In this document: positions 8,919 through 19,702 of the stretch, piece by piece | Layout of the letters: each line of letters starts with the position of its first letter | How positions within the stretch are numbered: position 1 is the first letter of the stretch | Notes under the pieces: generated by a model | Databases searched by the model: none | What the model saw: only the letters and a program-made list of their open reading frames with translations | What the model was told of the DNA's origin: nothing | Origin: an uncultured Caulobacterales bacterium | GTDB lineage: Bacteria; Pseudomonadota; Alphaproteobacteria; Caulobacterales; Caulobacteraceae | Direction: 5' to 3' | DNA: 64,000 bases | Assembly (NCBI GenBank): GCA_903900155.1 | Contig: CAIUMD010000118.1 | Span: forward strand, 62,001 to 126,000 | Made by a program: the position numbers and the translations under genes

Positions 8919-9170
8919 CTAGTCGTCCCGACCCCAGCGCCAGCCCCAAGGCTTGTCGCTCTTGCGCCAGACGATAAAGGCGACGCCCAGGATCAGCGCC
9001 ACATGGATGCCGGTGAACAGGCGAGGGTGGGTCGTGGCCAGGTGCGGCGCCAGGGTCGAGAGCGCGATCATGATGGCGGCGAACCCCGCCAAAACCGCCC
9101 AGCCTTGCCAACTGCACGGCAGGCCCGCGCCATAGCCAAACTGCTTCGTCCGAAACCAGGGCTTGCCCAT
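8919..9170 (-). CDS. Small conserved two-helix membrane protein, function unknown
   Basis: An 83-residue protein starting MGKPWFRTKQFGYGAGLPCSWQGW, then two hydrophobic helices (AVLAGFAAIMIALSTLA and LFTGIHVALILGVAFIVW) and a basic Trp-rich tail. The N-terminal pattern of aromatic and Gly residues ending in P-x2-WQGW recurs in small proteobacterial membrane proteins of unknown function (recalled, not searched). An upstream in-frame start at 9224 would add 18 residues; I prefer 9170 because the conserved block begins there. It is convergent with dipM. Confidence 0.6.
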   Translation of the reverse strand: MGKPWFRTKQFGYGAGLPCSWQGWAVLAGFAAIMIALSTLAPHLATTHPRLFTGIHVALILGVAFIVWRKSDKPWGWRWGRDD

Positions 9171-9264
9171 GGCTGCCTCCAGAGACCGTCCGGGCATTAT
9201 CGCGCCGACGCGATTGGCGGGCAATCTCTAGCCGAGCTTGCGTGTCATGAAGGCGGCCCCGGCG

Positions 9265-10104
9265 TCAGGCCGGCAGCTTCACGCCCAGCTCGCCCGCCAG
9301 GTCGCGGATGAACTGCCACGCCACCCGGCCCGAGCGGGCGCCGCGTTGGGTCGACCACTGCAGGGCCCGACGGTCCAGGTCCTCGGTCCGCAGGCCAAAC
9401 TGCTCGGCATAACCCCGGATGGCGGCCAGGTAGGCATCCTGGTCCATGGGCGGGAAGCCGATCCACAGGCCGAAGCGGTCAGAGACGCTCATCTCCTCTT
9501 CGGCGTTCTCGGCGGCGGCGATGGCGCCCTGGCGCTCGACGTGATCGCGGGGCATCAGGTGGCGGCGGTTCGAGGTCGCCACGAACAGGACGTTTTCGGG
9601 CGGACCCGAGACGCCGCCTTCCAGCGCCGACTTCAGGGCCTTGGCGGCGGCGGCGCCATCCTCGAACGAGAGGTCGTCGCACAGCACCACGAAGCGCTCG
9701 GACCGGGCGCGCAACAGGTCGAACAGCGGCGGCAGGGCGGTGACCTCGTCGCGATCGACCTCGATCAGCTTCAGGCTCGGGAACTCGTCCGCCAGGGTGA
9801 CGAAGGCCGACTTGGTCACCGAGCTCTTGCCCGTGCCGCGCACGCCCCACAGCAGGACGTGGTTGTTGGGCACGCCCACGGCGAAGCGGCGCAGGTTCTC
9901 GACGAAGCGGGTCTTCTGGCGATCGATGCCGACCAGGCTGTCCAGCGACAGCGGATAGTCCGGCGCGGGTACGAACGCGCCGCTCTTGGGCTCGTGCCGG
10001 AAGAGACGTGCGCCGCTGAAATCGGGGGCGGGCGGGGGCGGGGGCGCCAGGCGTTCCAGGGCGTCGGCGATGCGGGCGAGCAGGGGAGAGGACGCGTCGT
10101 TCAT
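9265..10104 (-). CDS. DUF815-family AAA+ ATPase
   Basis: A 279-residue P-loop ATPase. Walker A is GVRGTGKSSV, Walker B is FVVLCDDLSFE, and a sensor-like LFVATSNRRHLMPRD follows, with a lid region at the C-terminus. The block LVGIDRQKTRFVENLRRFAVGVPNNHVLLWG is the DUF815 hallmark. Its cellular role is not established to my knowledge. I chose the ATG at 10104 (MNDASSPLLARIADALERL) over a start at 10134. It is divergent from yajC with about 120 bases between the starts. Confidence 0.82.
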   Translation of the reverse strand: MNDASSPLLARIADALERLAPPPPPAPDFSGARLFRHEPKSGAFVPAPDYPLSLDSLVGIDRQKTRFVENLRRFAVGVPNNHVLLWGVRGTGKSSVTKSAFVTLADEFPSLKLIEVDRDEVTALPPLFDLLRARSERFVVLCDDLSFEDGAAAAKALKSALEGGVSGPPENVLFVATSNRRHLMPRDHVERQGAIAAAENAEEEMSVSDRFGLWIGFPPMDQDAYLAAIRGYAEQFGLRTEDLDRRALQWSTQRGARSGRVAWQFIRDLAGELGVKLPA

Positions 10105-10223
10105 GGGCAAGCTGCATACCGGGTGCGCTTGCATTGCAAAAGGGGAGGCGAACGCATAGCTTCCGCCGACTTGGCGCGACCCTCTCTGAAGGCGGCGCGC
10201 CTTACGGAATTCTCGGAGTCCCT

Positions 10224-10529
10224 ATGAACAGCCTCAACGCCCAGATCATCCAGCTCGCCCCCATCCTCCTGATGGTCGTGCTGTTCTACTTCATGCTGAT
10301 CCGTCCGCAGCAGAAGCGCGCCAAGGAACACCAGACCATGCTGGGTAACCTGAAGCGCAACGACACCGTCGTGCTGTCCAGCGGCATCATCGGCAAGGTG
10401 ATGCGCGTCGAGGACAAGGAAGTCGGCGTCGAGATCGCCAGCGGCGTGACCGTGAAGGTCGTCAAGGGCATGATCACCGAGGTCCGCGCCAAGGGCGAAC
10501 CGGCCGCGGCCAACGACGCCAAGAACTAA
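10224..10529 (+). CDS. yajC: Preprotein translocase subunit YajC
   Basis: A 101-residue single-pass inner-membrane protein of the SecDF-YajC accessory complex. The N-terminal helix IIQLAPILLMVVLFYFMLIRPQQKRAKEHQ contains the family RPQQKR signature, and the rest is a small soluble domain (LKRNDTVVLSSGIIGKVMRVEDKEVGVEIASGVTVKV). Start at ATG 10224 with CGGAG upstream; an in-frame ATG at 10134 would add an unconserved extension. It is followed by secD and secF in the usual order. Confidence 0.95.
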   Translation: MNSLNAQIIQLAPILLMVVLFYFMLIRPQQKRAKEHQTMLGNLKRNDTVVLSSGIIGKVMRVEDKEVGVEIASGVTVKVVKGMITEVRAKGEPAAANDAKN

Positions 10530-10584
10530 GGCGCTAACCCGTTTCGCTAGGCGTTTTTGGCGCCGCCTGAAAAGTCACCGATCC

Positions 10585-12180
10585 ATGCTGACCCTTTCCC
10601 GCTGGAAGATCATCGCCGTTACCCTGTCGGTGATTTTCGGCATCCTGTTCTCCCTGCCCAACGTGCTTCCCCAGAAGACGCTGGACGCCATGCCCGGCTG
10701 GCTGCCGCGCCAGAAGCTGAACCTCGGCCTCGACCTGCAGGGCGGTTCGTACCTGCTGTACGAGGTCGACACCGAAGCCCTGCACCGCGAGCGCCTGTCG
10801 AACCTGGTCGAAGACGTGCGCACCCAGCTGCGCAACGAGCAGATCCCGTTCGGCGAGCTGGCCCAGCAGGGCGACGTGGTCAGCGTCCGCATCGGTGACG
10901 CCTCGCGTTACAACGACGCGATGAACGTGCTGCGCAAGAACATCGGCGCGCCGCTGGCCGGCGTGATCGGCGGCAAGGACGTGGCGGTCTCGGGCAAGGG
11001 CGACCAGCGCATCCAGCTGGAATACGTGCCCGAAGCGATCCGCGCCGACGCCGCCAAGGCCGTCGACCAGTCGATCGAGACGGTCCGTCGCCGTATCGAC
11101 AGCCTGGGCACCAAGGAGCCCTCGATCAACCGCCAGGGCGCCAACCGGATCATGATCCAGGCGGCCGGCGAGAGCGATCCCGAACGCCTGCGCGCCGTCA
11201 TCGGCAAGACCGCCAAGCTGACCTTCCAGATGGTCGACGAGACGGTCACCCCCGAGGACATCCAGGCCGGCCGCATCCCGCCCGGTTCGGAAGTGCTGAA
11301 GGGCGACCGCTACGCGGCGGTCTACGTCGTCAAGAAGCGCGCGGTGGTGTCGGGCGATGAGCTGACCAACGCGACGCAGACCTTCGACCAGAACGGCTCG
11401 CCGGCCGTGGGCTTTGCTTTCAACGGCGCGGGTGCCCGCAAGTTCGGCGACGTCACCACCCGCAACCGCGGCAAGCGTTTCGCCATCGTCCTGGACAAGC
11501 AGGTGATCTCGGCGCCGCAGATCAACGATCCGATCACCGGCGGCAGCGGCATCATCACCGGCAGCTTCACGGCCCAGAGCGCCAACGAGCTGGCCCTGCT
11601 GCTGCGCTCGGGCGCCCTGCCGGCCCCGCTGAACATCGAAGACCAGCGCACCGTGACCGCCGAACTCGGCGCCGACGCCGTCAAGGCCGGCTCGATCTCG
11701 CTGGCCATCGGGGCTGCCTCGATGTTCGTGTTCGTGATCCTGGCCTATGGCCTGTTCGGCGCCTTCGCGGCCATCGCCCTGGTGGTCAACGTGCTGCTGA
11801 TCATCGGCATCATGTCGTTCAGCCAGGCGACCCTGACCTTCCCCGGCATCGCCGGCCTGATCCTGACCCTGGCCGTCGCCGTCGACGCCAATGTGCTGAT
11901 CTACGAGCGCATGCGCGACGAGGCCAATGCCGGGCGAACGCCCATGGCCGCGGCCGACCATGGCTACAAGCTGGCCCTGACCTCGATCCTGGACGCCAAC
12001 ATCACCAGCCTGATCTCGGGCCTGATCATGTTCAGCTTCGGCTCGGGCCCGGTGAAGGGCTTTGCCTGGACCCTGGTGATCGGCGTGTTCACGTCGCTGT
12101 TCACCGCCATCTTCATCACCCAAGTGCTCATCGGCTGGTGGTTCAAGGCCACCAAGCCGAAGAAGCTGCCGATCGCATAG
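10585..12180 (+). CDS. secD: Protein translocase subunit SecD
   Basis: A 531-residue RND-like membrane protein that uses the proton motive force to complete Sec export. It has an N-terminal helix, the conserved LGLDLQGGSYLLYEVD block, a large periplasmic domain, then five further helices with GIAGLILTLAVAVDANVLIYERMRDE, the conserved TM4-TM5 signature. The ATG at 10585 sits 55 bases after yajC. The stop is followed after 11 bases by secF. Confidence 0.97.
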   Translation: MLTLSRWKIIAVTLSVIFGILFSLPNVLPQKTLDAMPGWLPRQKLNLGLDLQGGSYLLYEVDTEALHRERLSNLVEDVRTQLRNEQIPFGELAQQGDVVSVRIGDASRYNDAMNVLRKNIGAPLAGVIGGKDVAVSGKGDQRIQLEYVPEAIRADAAKAVDQSIETVRRRIDSLGTKEPSINRQGANRIMIQAAGESDPERLRAVIGKTAKLTFQMVDETVTPEDIQAGRIPPGSEVLKGDRYAAVYVVKKRAVVSGDELTNATQTFDQNGSPAVGFAFNGAGARKFGDVTTRNRGKRFAIVLDKQVISAPQINDPITGGSGIITGSFTAQSANELALLLRSGALPAPLNIEDQRTVTAELGADAVKAGSISLAIGAASMFVFVILAYGLFGAFAAIALVVNVLLIIGIMSFSQATLTFPGIAGLILTLAVAVDANVLIYERMRDEANAGRTPMAAADHGYKLALTSILDANITSLISGLIMFSFGSGPVKGFAWTLVIGVFTSLFTAIFITQVLIGWWFKATKPKKLPIA

Positions 12181-12191
12181 GAGACCCGACC

Positions 12192-13138
<947 letters not shown>

Positions 13139-13139
<1 letters not shown>

Positions 13140-13492
13140 TGCGGCAGCCGCCGTCCATCGACGCCTGGGGCGGAGGCGGCTTTCGGGTCGCCGGCGACTG
13201 GCGGCCCGGCTCGCTGCTGATCCTCGACGATCAGCCGCGCGACTGGGCCGCGACGTCCTTGGGCGACCTGACGCCCGAGGCCTTCGCCGAGGTGTTCGCC
13301 GCTGGCGGAGCCGTCGAGTTCGTCCTGTTGGGCACGGGCCTGGTCAACGCCCTGCCGCCACGCCCTGTCCGCGACGCCATCAAGGCCGCGGGCCTGGGCC
13401 TGGAGTTCATGAGCACCGAGGCGGCCGCGCGGACCTACAACGTGCTGGCCAGCGAAGGCCGGCGGATGGCCGCGGCCTTGATCGCGGTCTAG
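13139..13492 (+). CDS. Mth938-like (DUF498) domain protein, NDUFAF3 homologue
   Basis: A 117-residue soluble protein with the DUF498/Mth938 pattern: FRVAGDWRPGSLLILDD, a central FVLLGTGLVNALPP, and the C-terminal STEAAARTYNVLASEGRRMAAALI. The mitochondrial relative NDUFAF3 is a complex I assembly factor, and this family is often found beside secDF-yajC in alphaproteobacteria (recalled). The ATG overlaps the secF stop (TGATG), implying coupling. A bacterial function is not proven. Confidence 0.82.
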
Positions 13493-13505
13493 TCAGCAGA
13501 TCCGT

Positions 13506-13589
13506 CCTCGCCCTTCGACAGGCTCAGGGTGAGGACTACTTCTGAAGCCGCAGTAGAGAACCTCAACCTGAGCTGGTCGAAGGACGAGG
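13506..13589. repeat. Dispersed palindromic repeat, copy 1
   Basis: A 29-bp left arm (13506-13534) reading CCTCGCCCTTCGACAGGCTC onward and a 29-bp right arm (13561-13589) are imperfect reverse complements separated by 26 bases. It lies 14 bases after a stop codon. The same design occurs at 21425, 33909 and 37935. This copy has the most substitutions between arms. Confidence 0.85.
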
Positions 13590-13686
13590 TTCTCGGCGCC
13601 TCAGCCTGAAAAGTCCTCAAACTTTACCCGACTCTCCGATCGGTCCATGGTCCTGTTCAAGCAAAAGGGATCCGAGGGGGAAACCG

Positions 13687-14301
13687 ATGTCTGGACTGCT
13701 TTCGAACTTCCGCAACACCATCATCGTCAGTGTCGTCTTGGCCCTGGTGATCATCATCGGCTACGGGCACAGCCCGCACGGCCATGACAGCAGCTACTTC
13801 CAAGCCATCTTCCGCTTGCTGCACGTCTGGTTCGGCATCCTGTGGATCGGGCTGCTGTACTACTTCAACTTCGTGCAGATCCGGGTCATGCCGCAGATTC
13901 CGGCCGAGCTGAAGCCCGCGGTCAGCAAGTACATCGCGCCCGAGGCGTTGTTCTGGTTCCGTTGGGCGGCGCTGTTCACCTGGGTGATGGGCGTGATCCT
14001 GGCCTTCAGCCGCGGCTACCTGCTGGAAGCGGCGACCCTGGGCCTGGCTGGCGGCTACACGCCTGGCGTCGACATGGGCTTCACCTTCATCGGCACCGGC
14101 ATGTGGCTGGCCACGGTGATGTTCCTCAACGTCTGGGTCTTCATCTGGCCGAACCAGAAGATCGCCTTGGGCATCGTCGAGGCGGACGCCGACGCCAAGG
14201 CCAAGGCGGCCAAACTGGCCATGCTGTTCTCGCGCACCAACGTCCTGCTCAGCATACCGATGCTGGCGACCATGGCGATGAACCAGACGCTGTTCGGCTG
14301 A
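13687..14301 (+). CDS. PuuD-like (urate hydroxylase N-terminal type) integral membrane protein
   Basis: A 204-residue membrane protein with several predicted helices and conserved His residues (GHSPHGHDSSYFQ, LLHVWFGILWIGLLYYFNFVQ) and a FIWPNQKIALGIVEAD segment. The pattern resembles the membrane domain of PuuD/DUF989 proteins, but it lacks the C-terminal cytochrome c domain of full-length PuuD, so a urate-oxidising role should not be assumed. RBS GAGGGGGAAACCG precedes the ATG. It is a single gene with its own terminator. Confidence 0.6.
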   Translation: MSGLLSNFRNTIIVSVVLALVIIIGYGHSPHGHDSSYFQAIFRLLHVWFGILWIGLLYYFNFVQIRVMPQIPAELKPAVSKYIAPEALFWFRWAALFTWVMGVILAFSRGYLLEAATLGLAGGYTPGVDMGFTFIGTGMWLATVMFLNVWVFIWPNQKIALGIVEADADAKAKAAKLAMLFSRTNVLLSIPMLATMAMNQTLFG

Positions 14302-14328
14302 CGCCGGGCGCGACACGCTGTAAGGGGA

Positions 14329-14354
14329 GGGCCCGCCAGCTCGGCGGGCCCTTT
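14329..14354 (+). terminator. Rho-independent terminator after the PuuD-like gene
   Basis: GGGCCCGCC at 14329-14337 pairs perfectly with GGCGGGCCC at 14343-14351, loop AGCTC plus one base, followed by TTTCTGTTT. It separates the PuuD-like gene from the downstream synthase-like gene. Confidence 0.85.
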
Positions 14355-14367
14355 CTGTTTGAAGATC

Positions 14368-15081
14368 ATGGCCGACACCGAAACCCTCGACGATCTCGTC
14401 CGCCGCGTCGATCCCGACCGCTGGCTGGCCAGCCGCTTCATCGGCGACGCCGCCGCGCGGGCCGACGTCATCGCGCTCTTCGCCATGAACTACGAGCTGG
14501 CGCGGGTGGCCGGCGGGGTCTCCAACGCCCTGATGGGCGAGATCCGCCTGACCTGGTGGCGCGAAGCCATGGAAGAGATTGCGGCCGGCAAGGCGCCCCG
14601 CAAGCATCCCAATGTCGAAGCCCTGGCCGCCTCGAAGTTCGATCCCAACGCCCTGGCGGCGCTGTCGGAGGCCCGCTTCGTCGACCTGGACGAAGGCCCG
14701 CTGAAGGACGAGGCGGCGGTGCTGGCCTATGTCGACGGCACGGCCGGGGCGCTGGCGGTGCTGGCGGCTCGGCGGCTAGACCCGAGCGCTGATCCGCACG
14801 CCGTGAAGGGCGCGGCGCGGGCGTGGGGATTGTCAGGCCTGTGGCGGCTGAAGCAGGCGGGGCGTAATCGGCTGCCGGCGGACTGGACGCAAGCCGACGT
14901 CAAGCAGCGGGTCGAGGCCCAGCTGAAAGCCGCGCGCGGCGAGGTTGGGGGCTTGCCCGTGGCGGCCTTCCCGGCCGTAGCCCCGGCGGCGCTGGCGCGG
15001 GCCTATGCGGCCGGGCGCGAGATGGGCGAGTTGGAGAAGAAGGCGCGGCTGACGTTCGCCGTGGCGACGGGGAAGCTGTAG
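14368..15081 (+). CDS. Squalene/phytoene synthase-like protein (NDUFAF6-type)
   Basis: A 237-residue all-helical protein of the squalene/phytoene synthase superfamily. The N-terminal DRWLASRFIGDAAARADVIALFAMNYELARVAGGVSNALMGEIRLTWWREAMEEI matches the short alphaproteobacterial branch related to mitochondrial NDUFAF6. The aspartate-rich DXXXD diphosphate-binding motifs of true synthases are not evident, so terpenoid synthesis is doubtful. Start at ATG 14368; an in-frame TTG nine bases upstream is less likely. It is convergent with the S9 peptidase gene. Confidence 0.72.
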   Translation: MADTETLDDLVRRVDPDRWLASRFIGDAAARADVIALFAMNYELARVAGGVSNALMGEIRLTWWREAMEEIAAGKAPRKHPNVEALAASKFDPNALAALSEARFVDLDEGPLKDEAAVLAYVDGTAGALAVLAARRLDPSADPHAVKGAARAWGLSGLWRLKQAGRNRLPADWTQADVKQRVEAQLKAARGEVGGLPVAAFPAVAPAALARAYAAGREMGELEKKARLTFAVATGKL

Positions 15082-15220
15082 AGCGCCCCCTCCGTCACGT
15101 CGCCTATCGGCGCCGCGCCACCTCCCCCGCAAGCGGGGCAGGAAGGAAGTGGCGTCCTCCTCACCCGTGAAACGGGGGAGGTGGCGCGCTGCGGATACGC
15201 AGCGCGACGGAGGGGGCGCT
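15082..15220. repeat. Nested palindromic element between convergent genes
   Basis: Outer arms AGCGCCCCCTCCGTC (15082-15096) and GACGGAGGGGGCGCT (15206-15220) are perfect inverted repeats, and inner arms GCGCCACCTCCCCCG (15115-15129) and CGGGGGAGGTGGCGC (15173-15187) are also perfect. It starts at the base after the stop of the preceding gene and fills the gap to the S9 peptidase stop. It is unrelated in sequence to the four dispersed palindromes. It may act as a bidirectional transcription stop. Confidence 0.8.
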
Positions 15221-15231
15221 AAAGCGGTAGC

Positions 15232-17340
<2,109 letters not shown>

Positions 17341-17625
17341 GAAACCGAAATTCCCGGAAACGGTTATCCCTTTGGCGGCGGAGCCTAGTCCCGCTTCGGC
17401 CAGCTCGCTACGGGAGCCGGGCAAGAGATTCCCGACCACGGATCGCCGATCGGCGGTCTGTTTCGGCGTATGCCTGCGCGTGACAAAATCGTAATTAAAT
17501 CCGTCGCTTAGCGCGTAACAATCCGAAACAGGACTTGCTTTGCCGCGACGCAGCATCCTCCTTACATGCTTAAGTGGGGCGATAGGATAGCCGCAGAGCT
17601 GTCCGTCCAACGATAAGGGTCTCTA

Positions 17626-18522
17626 GTGTCGGCTTCGGGTTATTTTCAGCACACGGTCGCAGGGCCGGTGATCTTTGCGGGGATCGGCCTGCACACGGGC
17701 GCGCATGTGCGCGTCGCCGTGCGCCCGGCGGCTCCCGACGCGGGGATCGTCTTCGTGCGGACCGATGTGCACACCTGCGACAACCGCGTCCCCGTGACCG
17801 CCGAGTCGGTCTGCCAGACGCAGCTGGGCACGGTGATCTGCAACGGCGACGACGTCCGCGTCTCGACCATCGAGCACCTGATGGCGGCCCTGGCCGCGCT
17901 GTCGATCGACAACTGCGTCGTCGAGCTGGATGGCCCGGAAGTGCCGATCATGGACGGCTCGTCCGAGCCCTTCGTCCAGATCCTGGACCGCGCCGGCCGC
18001 CGCCGCCAAGAAGCTGTCCGTCAATACATCGAGATCCTGGCCCCGATCACGGTCGAGGAGGGCGACAAGCGCGCCAGCCTGCTGCCGGCCGATCGTTTCG
18101 AAGTGGCCTTCGAGATCGCCTTCGACTCCAAGGCCATCGGCCGTCAGGCCGTGGACCTGGCGGTCGACGAAGAATCGTTCCGCTCGGAACTGTCCGACTG
18201 TCGCACCTTCGGCTTCGTTCGCGACGTCGAGGCCCTGCGCGCCATCGGCCTGGCCCGCGGCGGCTCGATGGAAAACGCCGTGGTCATCGACGGCGACCGC
18301 GTGCTGAACCCGGAAGGCCTGCGCCGTCCGGACGAGTTCGTGCGCCACAAGGCGCTGGACGCCATCGGCGACCTCTATGTGCTGGGCAAGCCCATCCTGG
18401 GCCGCTTCGAAGGCGTTCTGGCCGGTCACGGCCTCAATAACGCCGTGGTTCGAGCGTTGCTGTCCCAGCCGCGCGCCTGGCGCCTGCGCGCTCTCGCGCC
18501 GGAACTGGCTGAAGCGGTTTAA
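17626..18522 (+). CDS. lpxC: UDP-3-O-acyl-N-acetylglucosamine deacetylase
   Basis: A 298-residue zinc enzyme for the committed step of lipid A synthesis. The N-terminal FAGIGLHTGAHVRV motif, the zinc ligand His in STIEHLMAAL, and the HKALDAIGDLYVLG motif with the second His and Asp are present, as is the catalytic AGHGLNNAVVRAL. The start is GTG 17626 with ATAAGGG about eight bases upstream. In Caulobacter lpxC can be lost under special conditions, but nothing here suggests damage. Two hairpins lie between it and bamD. Confidence 0.97.
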   Translation: MSASGYFQHTVAGPVIFAGIGLHTGAHVRVAVRPAAPDAGIVFVRTDVHTCDNRVPVTAESVCQTQLGTVICNGDDVRVSTIEHLMAALAALSIDNCVVELDGPEVPIMDGSSEPFVQILDRAGRRRQEAVRQYIEILAPITVEEGDKRASLLPADRFEVAFEIAFDSKAIGRQAVDLAVDEESFRSELSDCRTFGFVRDVEALRAIGLARGGSMENAVVIDGDRVLNPEGLRRPDEFVRHKALDAIGDLYVLGKPILGRFEGVLAGHGLNNAVVRALLSQPRAWRLRALAPELAEAV

Positions 18523-18575
18523 AGCCTGCTCGCAGGCTTTAACTCTTAAGTTAGAGCGTGACGCTGTCACGCTCT
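18521..18575 (+). terminator. Two tandem hairpins after lpxC
   Basis: The first hairpin is AAAGCCTG-CTCG-CAGGCTTT (18521-18540), overlapping the lpxC stop and followed by an AT-rich run. The second is AGAGCGTGAC-GCT-GTCACGCTCT (18553-18575), a perfect 10-bp stem. The first looks like a terminator; the second lacks a T-run and may be a processing or protein-binding site before bamD. Confidence 0.6.
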
Positions 18576-18690
18576 GGGGGGAGCGTCCCCAAGCTCTGGC
18601 TCGGGCCTTCGCATTTGCGCCTTTCACGGCGTGGTGTAGAAGCCTTGCACGGCGCAGGGGCGCGCGTTTGCTTCGAAGGTGAGAGACTCC

Positions 18691-19608
18691 GTGCTTCGTA
18701 ATTTCTCGGGACGTTCGGCCGTCACTATCGCCGCTGTGCTCGCCGCCGTGTCGGTGGCCGGCTGCGCCGGCAAGTCCAAGAAGCCGACCCTCGCCTACCA
18801 GGAGCGCCCCGTCGAACTGCTGTACGCCACGGGCGCCGATCGCCTGGACCGCGGCAGCTGGAACGAGGCCGTCGACTATTTCCGCGAGGTCGAGCGCCAG
18901 CATCCCTATTCGGAATGGTCGCGCCGCTCGATCCTGATGACCGGCTACGCCCACTATATGGGCAACCAGTACAACGAGGCCATCGGCGACGCCGAACGCT
19001 TCGTCTCGCTGTACCCGGGCAATCCGTCAGCCCAGTACGCCTTCTATCTGAAGGCCATCTGCTATTTTGAACAGATCGTCGACGTGAACCGCGACCAGGC
19101 CGCCACCGAGCAGGCCCTGGCCTCGCTGCGCGACGTCGTCCAGCGCTATCCGAACACCGAATACGCCACCGACGCCCGTCTGAAGATCGACATGGTCAAT
19201 GACCAGCTGGCCGGCAAGGAAATGGCCATCGGTCGCTACTACCTGAAGAACGGCCAGACCCTGGCCGCGATCGGCCGCTTCAAGACCGTGCTCGAGCGTC
19301 ACCAGACGACCTCGCACACGCCCGAAGCCCTGTTCCGCCTGGTCGAGGGCTACATGACCCTGGGTCTGCTGGACGAAGCCAAGCGCAACGGCGCGATCCT
19401 GGGCTACAACTTCCCGGGAGATCGCTGGTACGCCGACGCCTACAAGCTGCTGAACGACAATGGCCTGCATCCCGCCGTCGAGCCGCTGAAGGCCGGCACG
19501 AAGCGCAACGCGCTTGAACGCGCCCTGTCGCGCGACAAGACCACGACCCTGGCGCCGCCAGGCGAGAAGAAGCCCAAGAAGGGGCTGATGGGCGTTCTGG
19601 GCATGTAA
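18691..19608 (+). CDS. bamD: Outer-membrane assembly lipoprotein BamD
   Basis: A 305-residue lipoprotein of the BAM complex that inserts beta-barrel proteins. The signal ends in a lipobox (VAGC, Cys25), followed by TPR repeats (LDRGSWNEAVDYFREVERQHPYSEWSR, YNEAIGDAERFVSLYPGNPSAQYAFY) and the conserved CYFEQI and YPNTEYATDARLKIDMV. I chose GTG 18691 because AAGGTGAG lies eight bases upstream; an in-frame GTG at 18679 is possible. It follows lpxC and precedes recN in a common alphaproteobacterial order. Confidence 0.94.
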   Translation: MLRNFSGRSAVTIAAVLAAVSVAGCAGKSKKPTLAYQERPVELLYATGADRLDRGSWNEAVDYFREVERQHPYSEWSRRSILMTGYAHYMGNQYNEAIGDAERFVSLYPGNPSAQYAFYLKAICYFEQIVDVNRDQAATEQALASLRDVVQRYPNTEYATDARLKIDMVNDQLAGKEMAIGRYYLKNGQTLAAIGRFKTVLERHQTTSHTPEALFRLVEGYMTLGLLDEAKRNGAILGYNFPGDRWYADAYKLLNDNGLHPAVEPLKAGTKRNALERALSRDKTTTLAPPGEKKPKKGLMGVLGM

Positions 19609-19615
19609 CGACGAA

Positions 19616-19652
19616 AGGATCCGGACGTCTCCAAAGGCCCGATCCTGTTTTG
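19616..19652 (+). terminator. Probable terminator after bamD
   Basis: AGGATC (19616-19621) pairs with GATCCT (19641-19646), extended by CGG/CC inside, and is followed by GTTTTGTTCT. It lies directly after the bamD stop. Confidence 0.55.
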
Positions 19653-19702
19653 TTCTGTCTTTGCGCTTTGAAAAACTCTGATTCCCGGCGATCTTGCGCG
19701 TC

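Noticed and set aside
13687-14301. Full urate oxidase (PuuD) assignment
   Set aside because: The C-terminal cytochrome c domain is absent and no purine-degradation genes are nearby, so only the membrane-domain similarity is kept.
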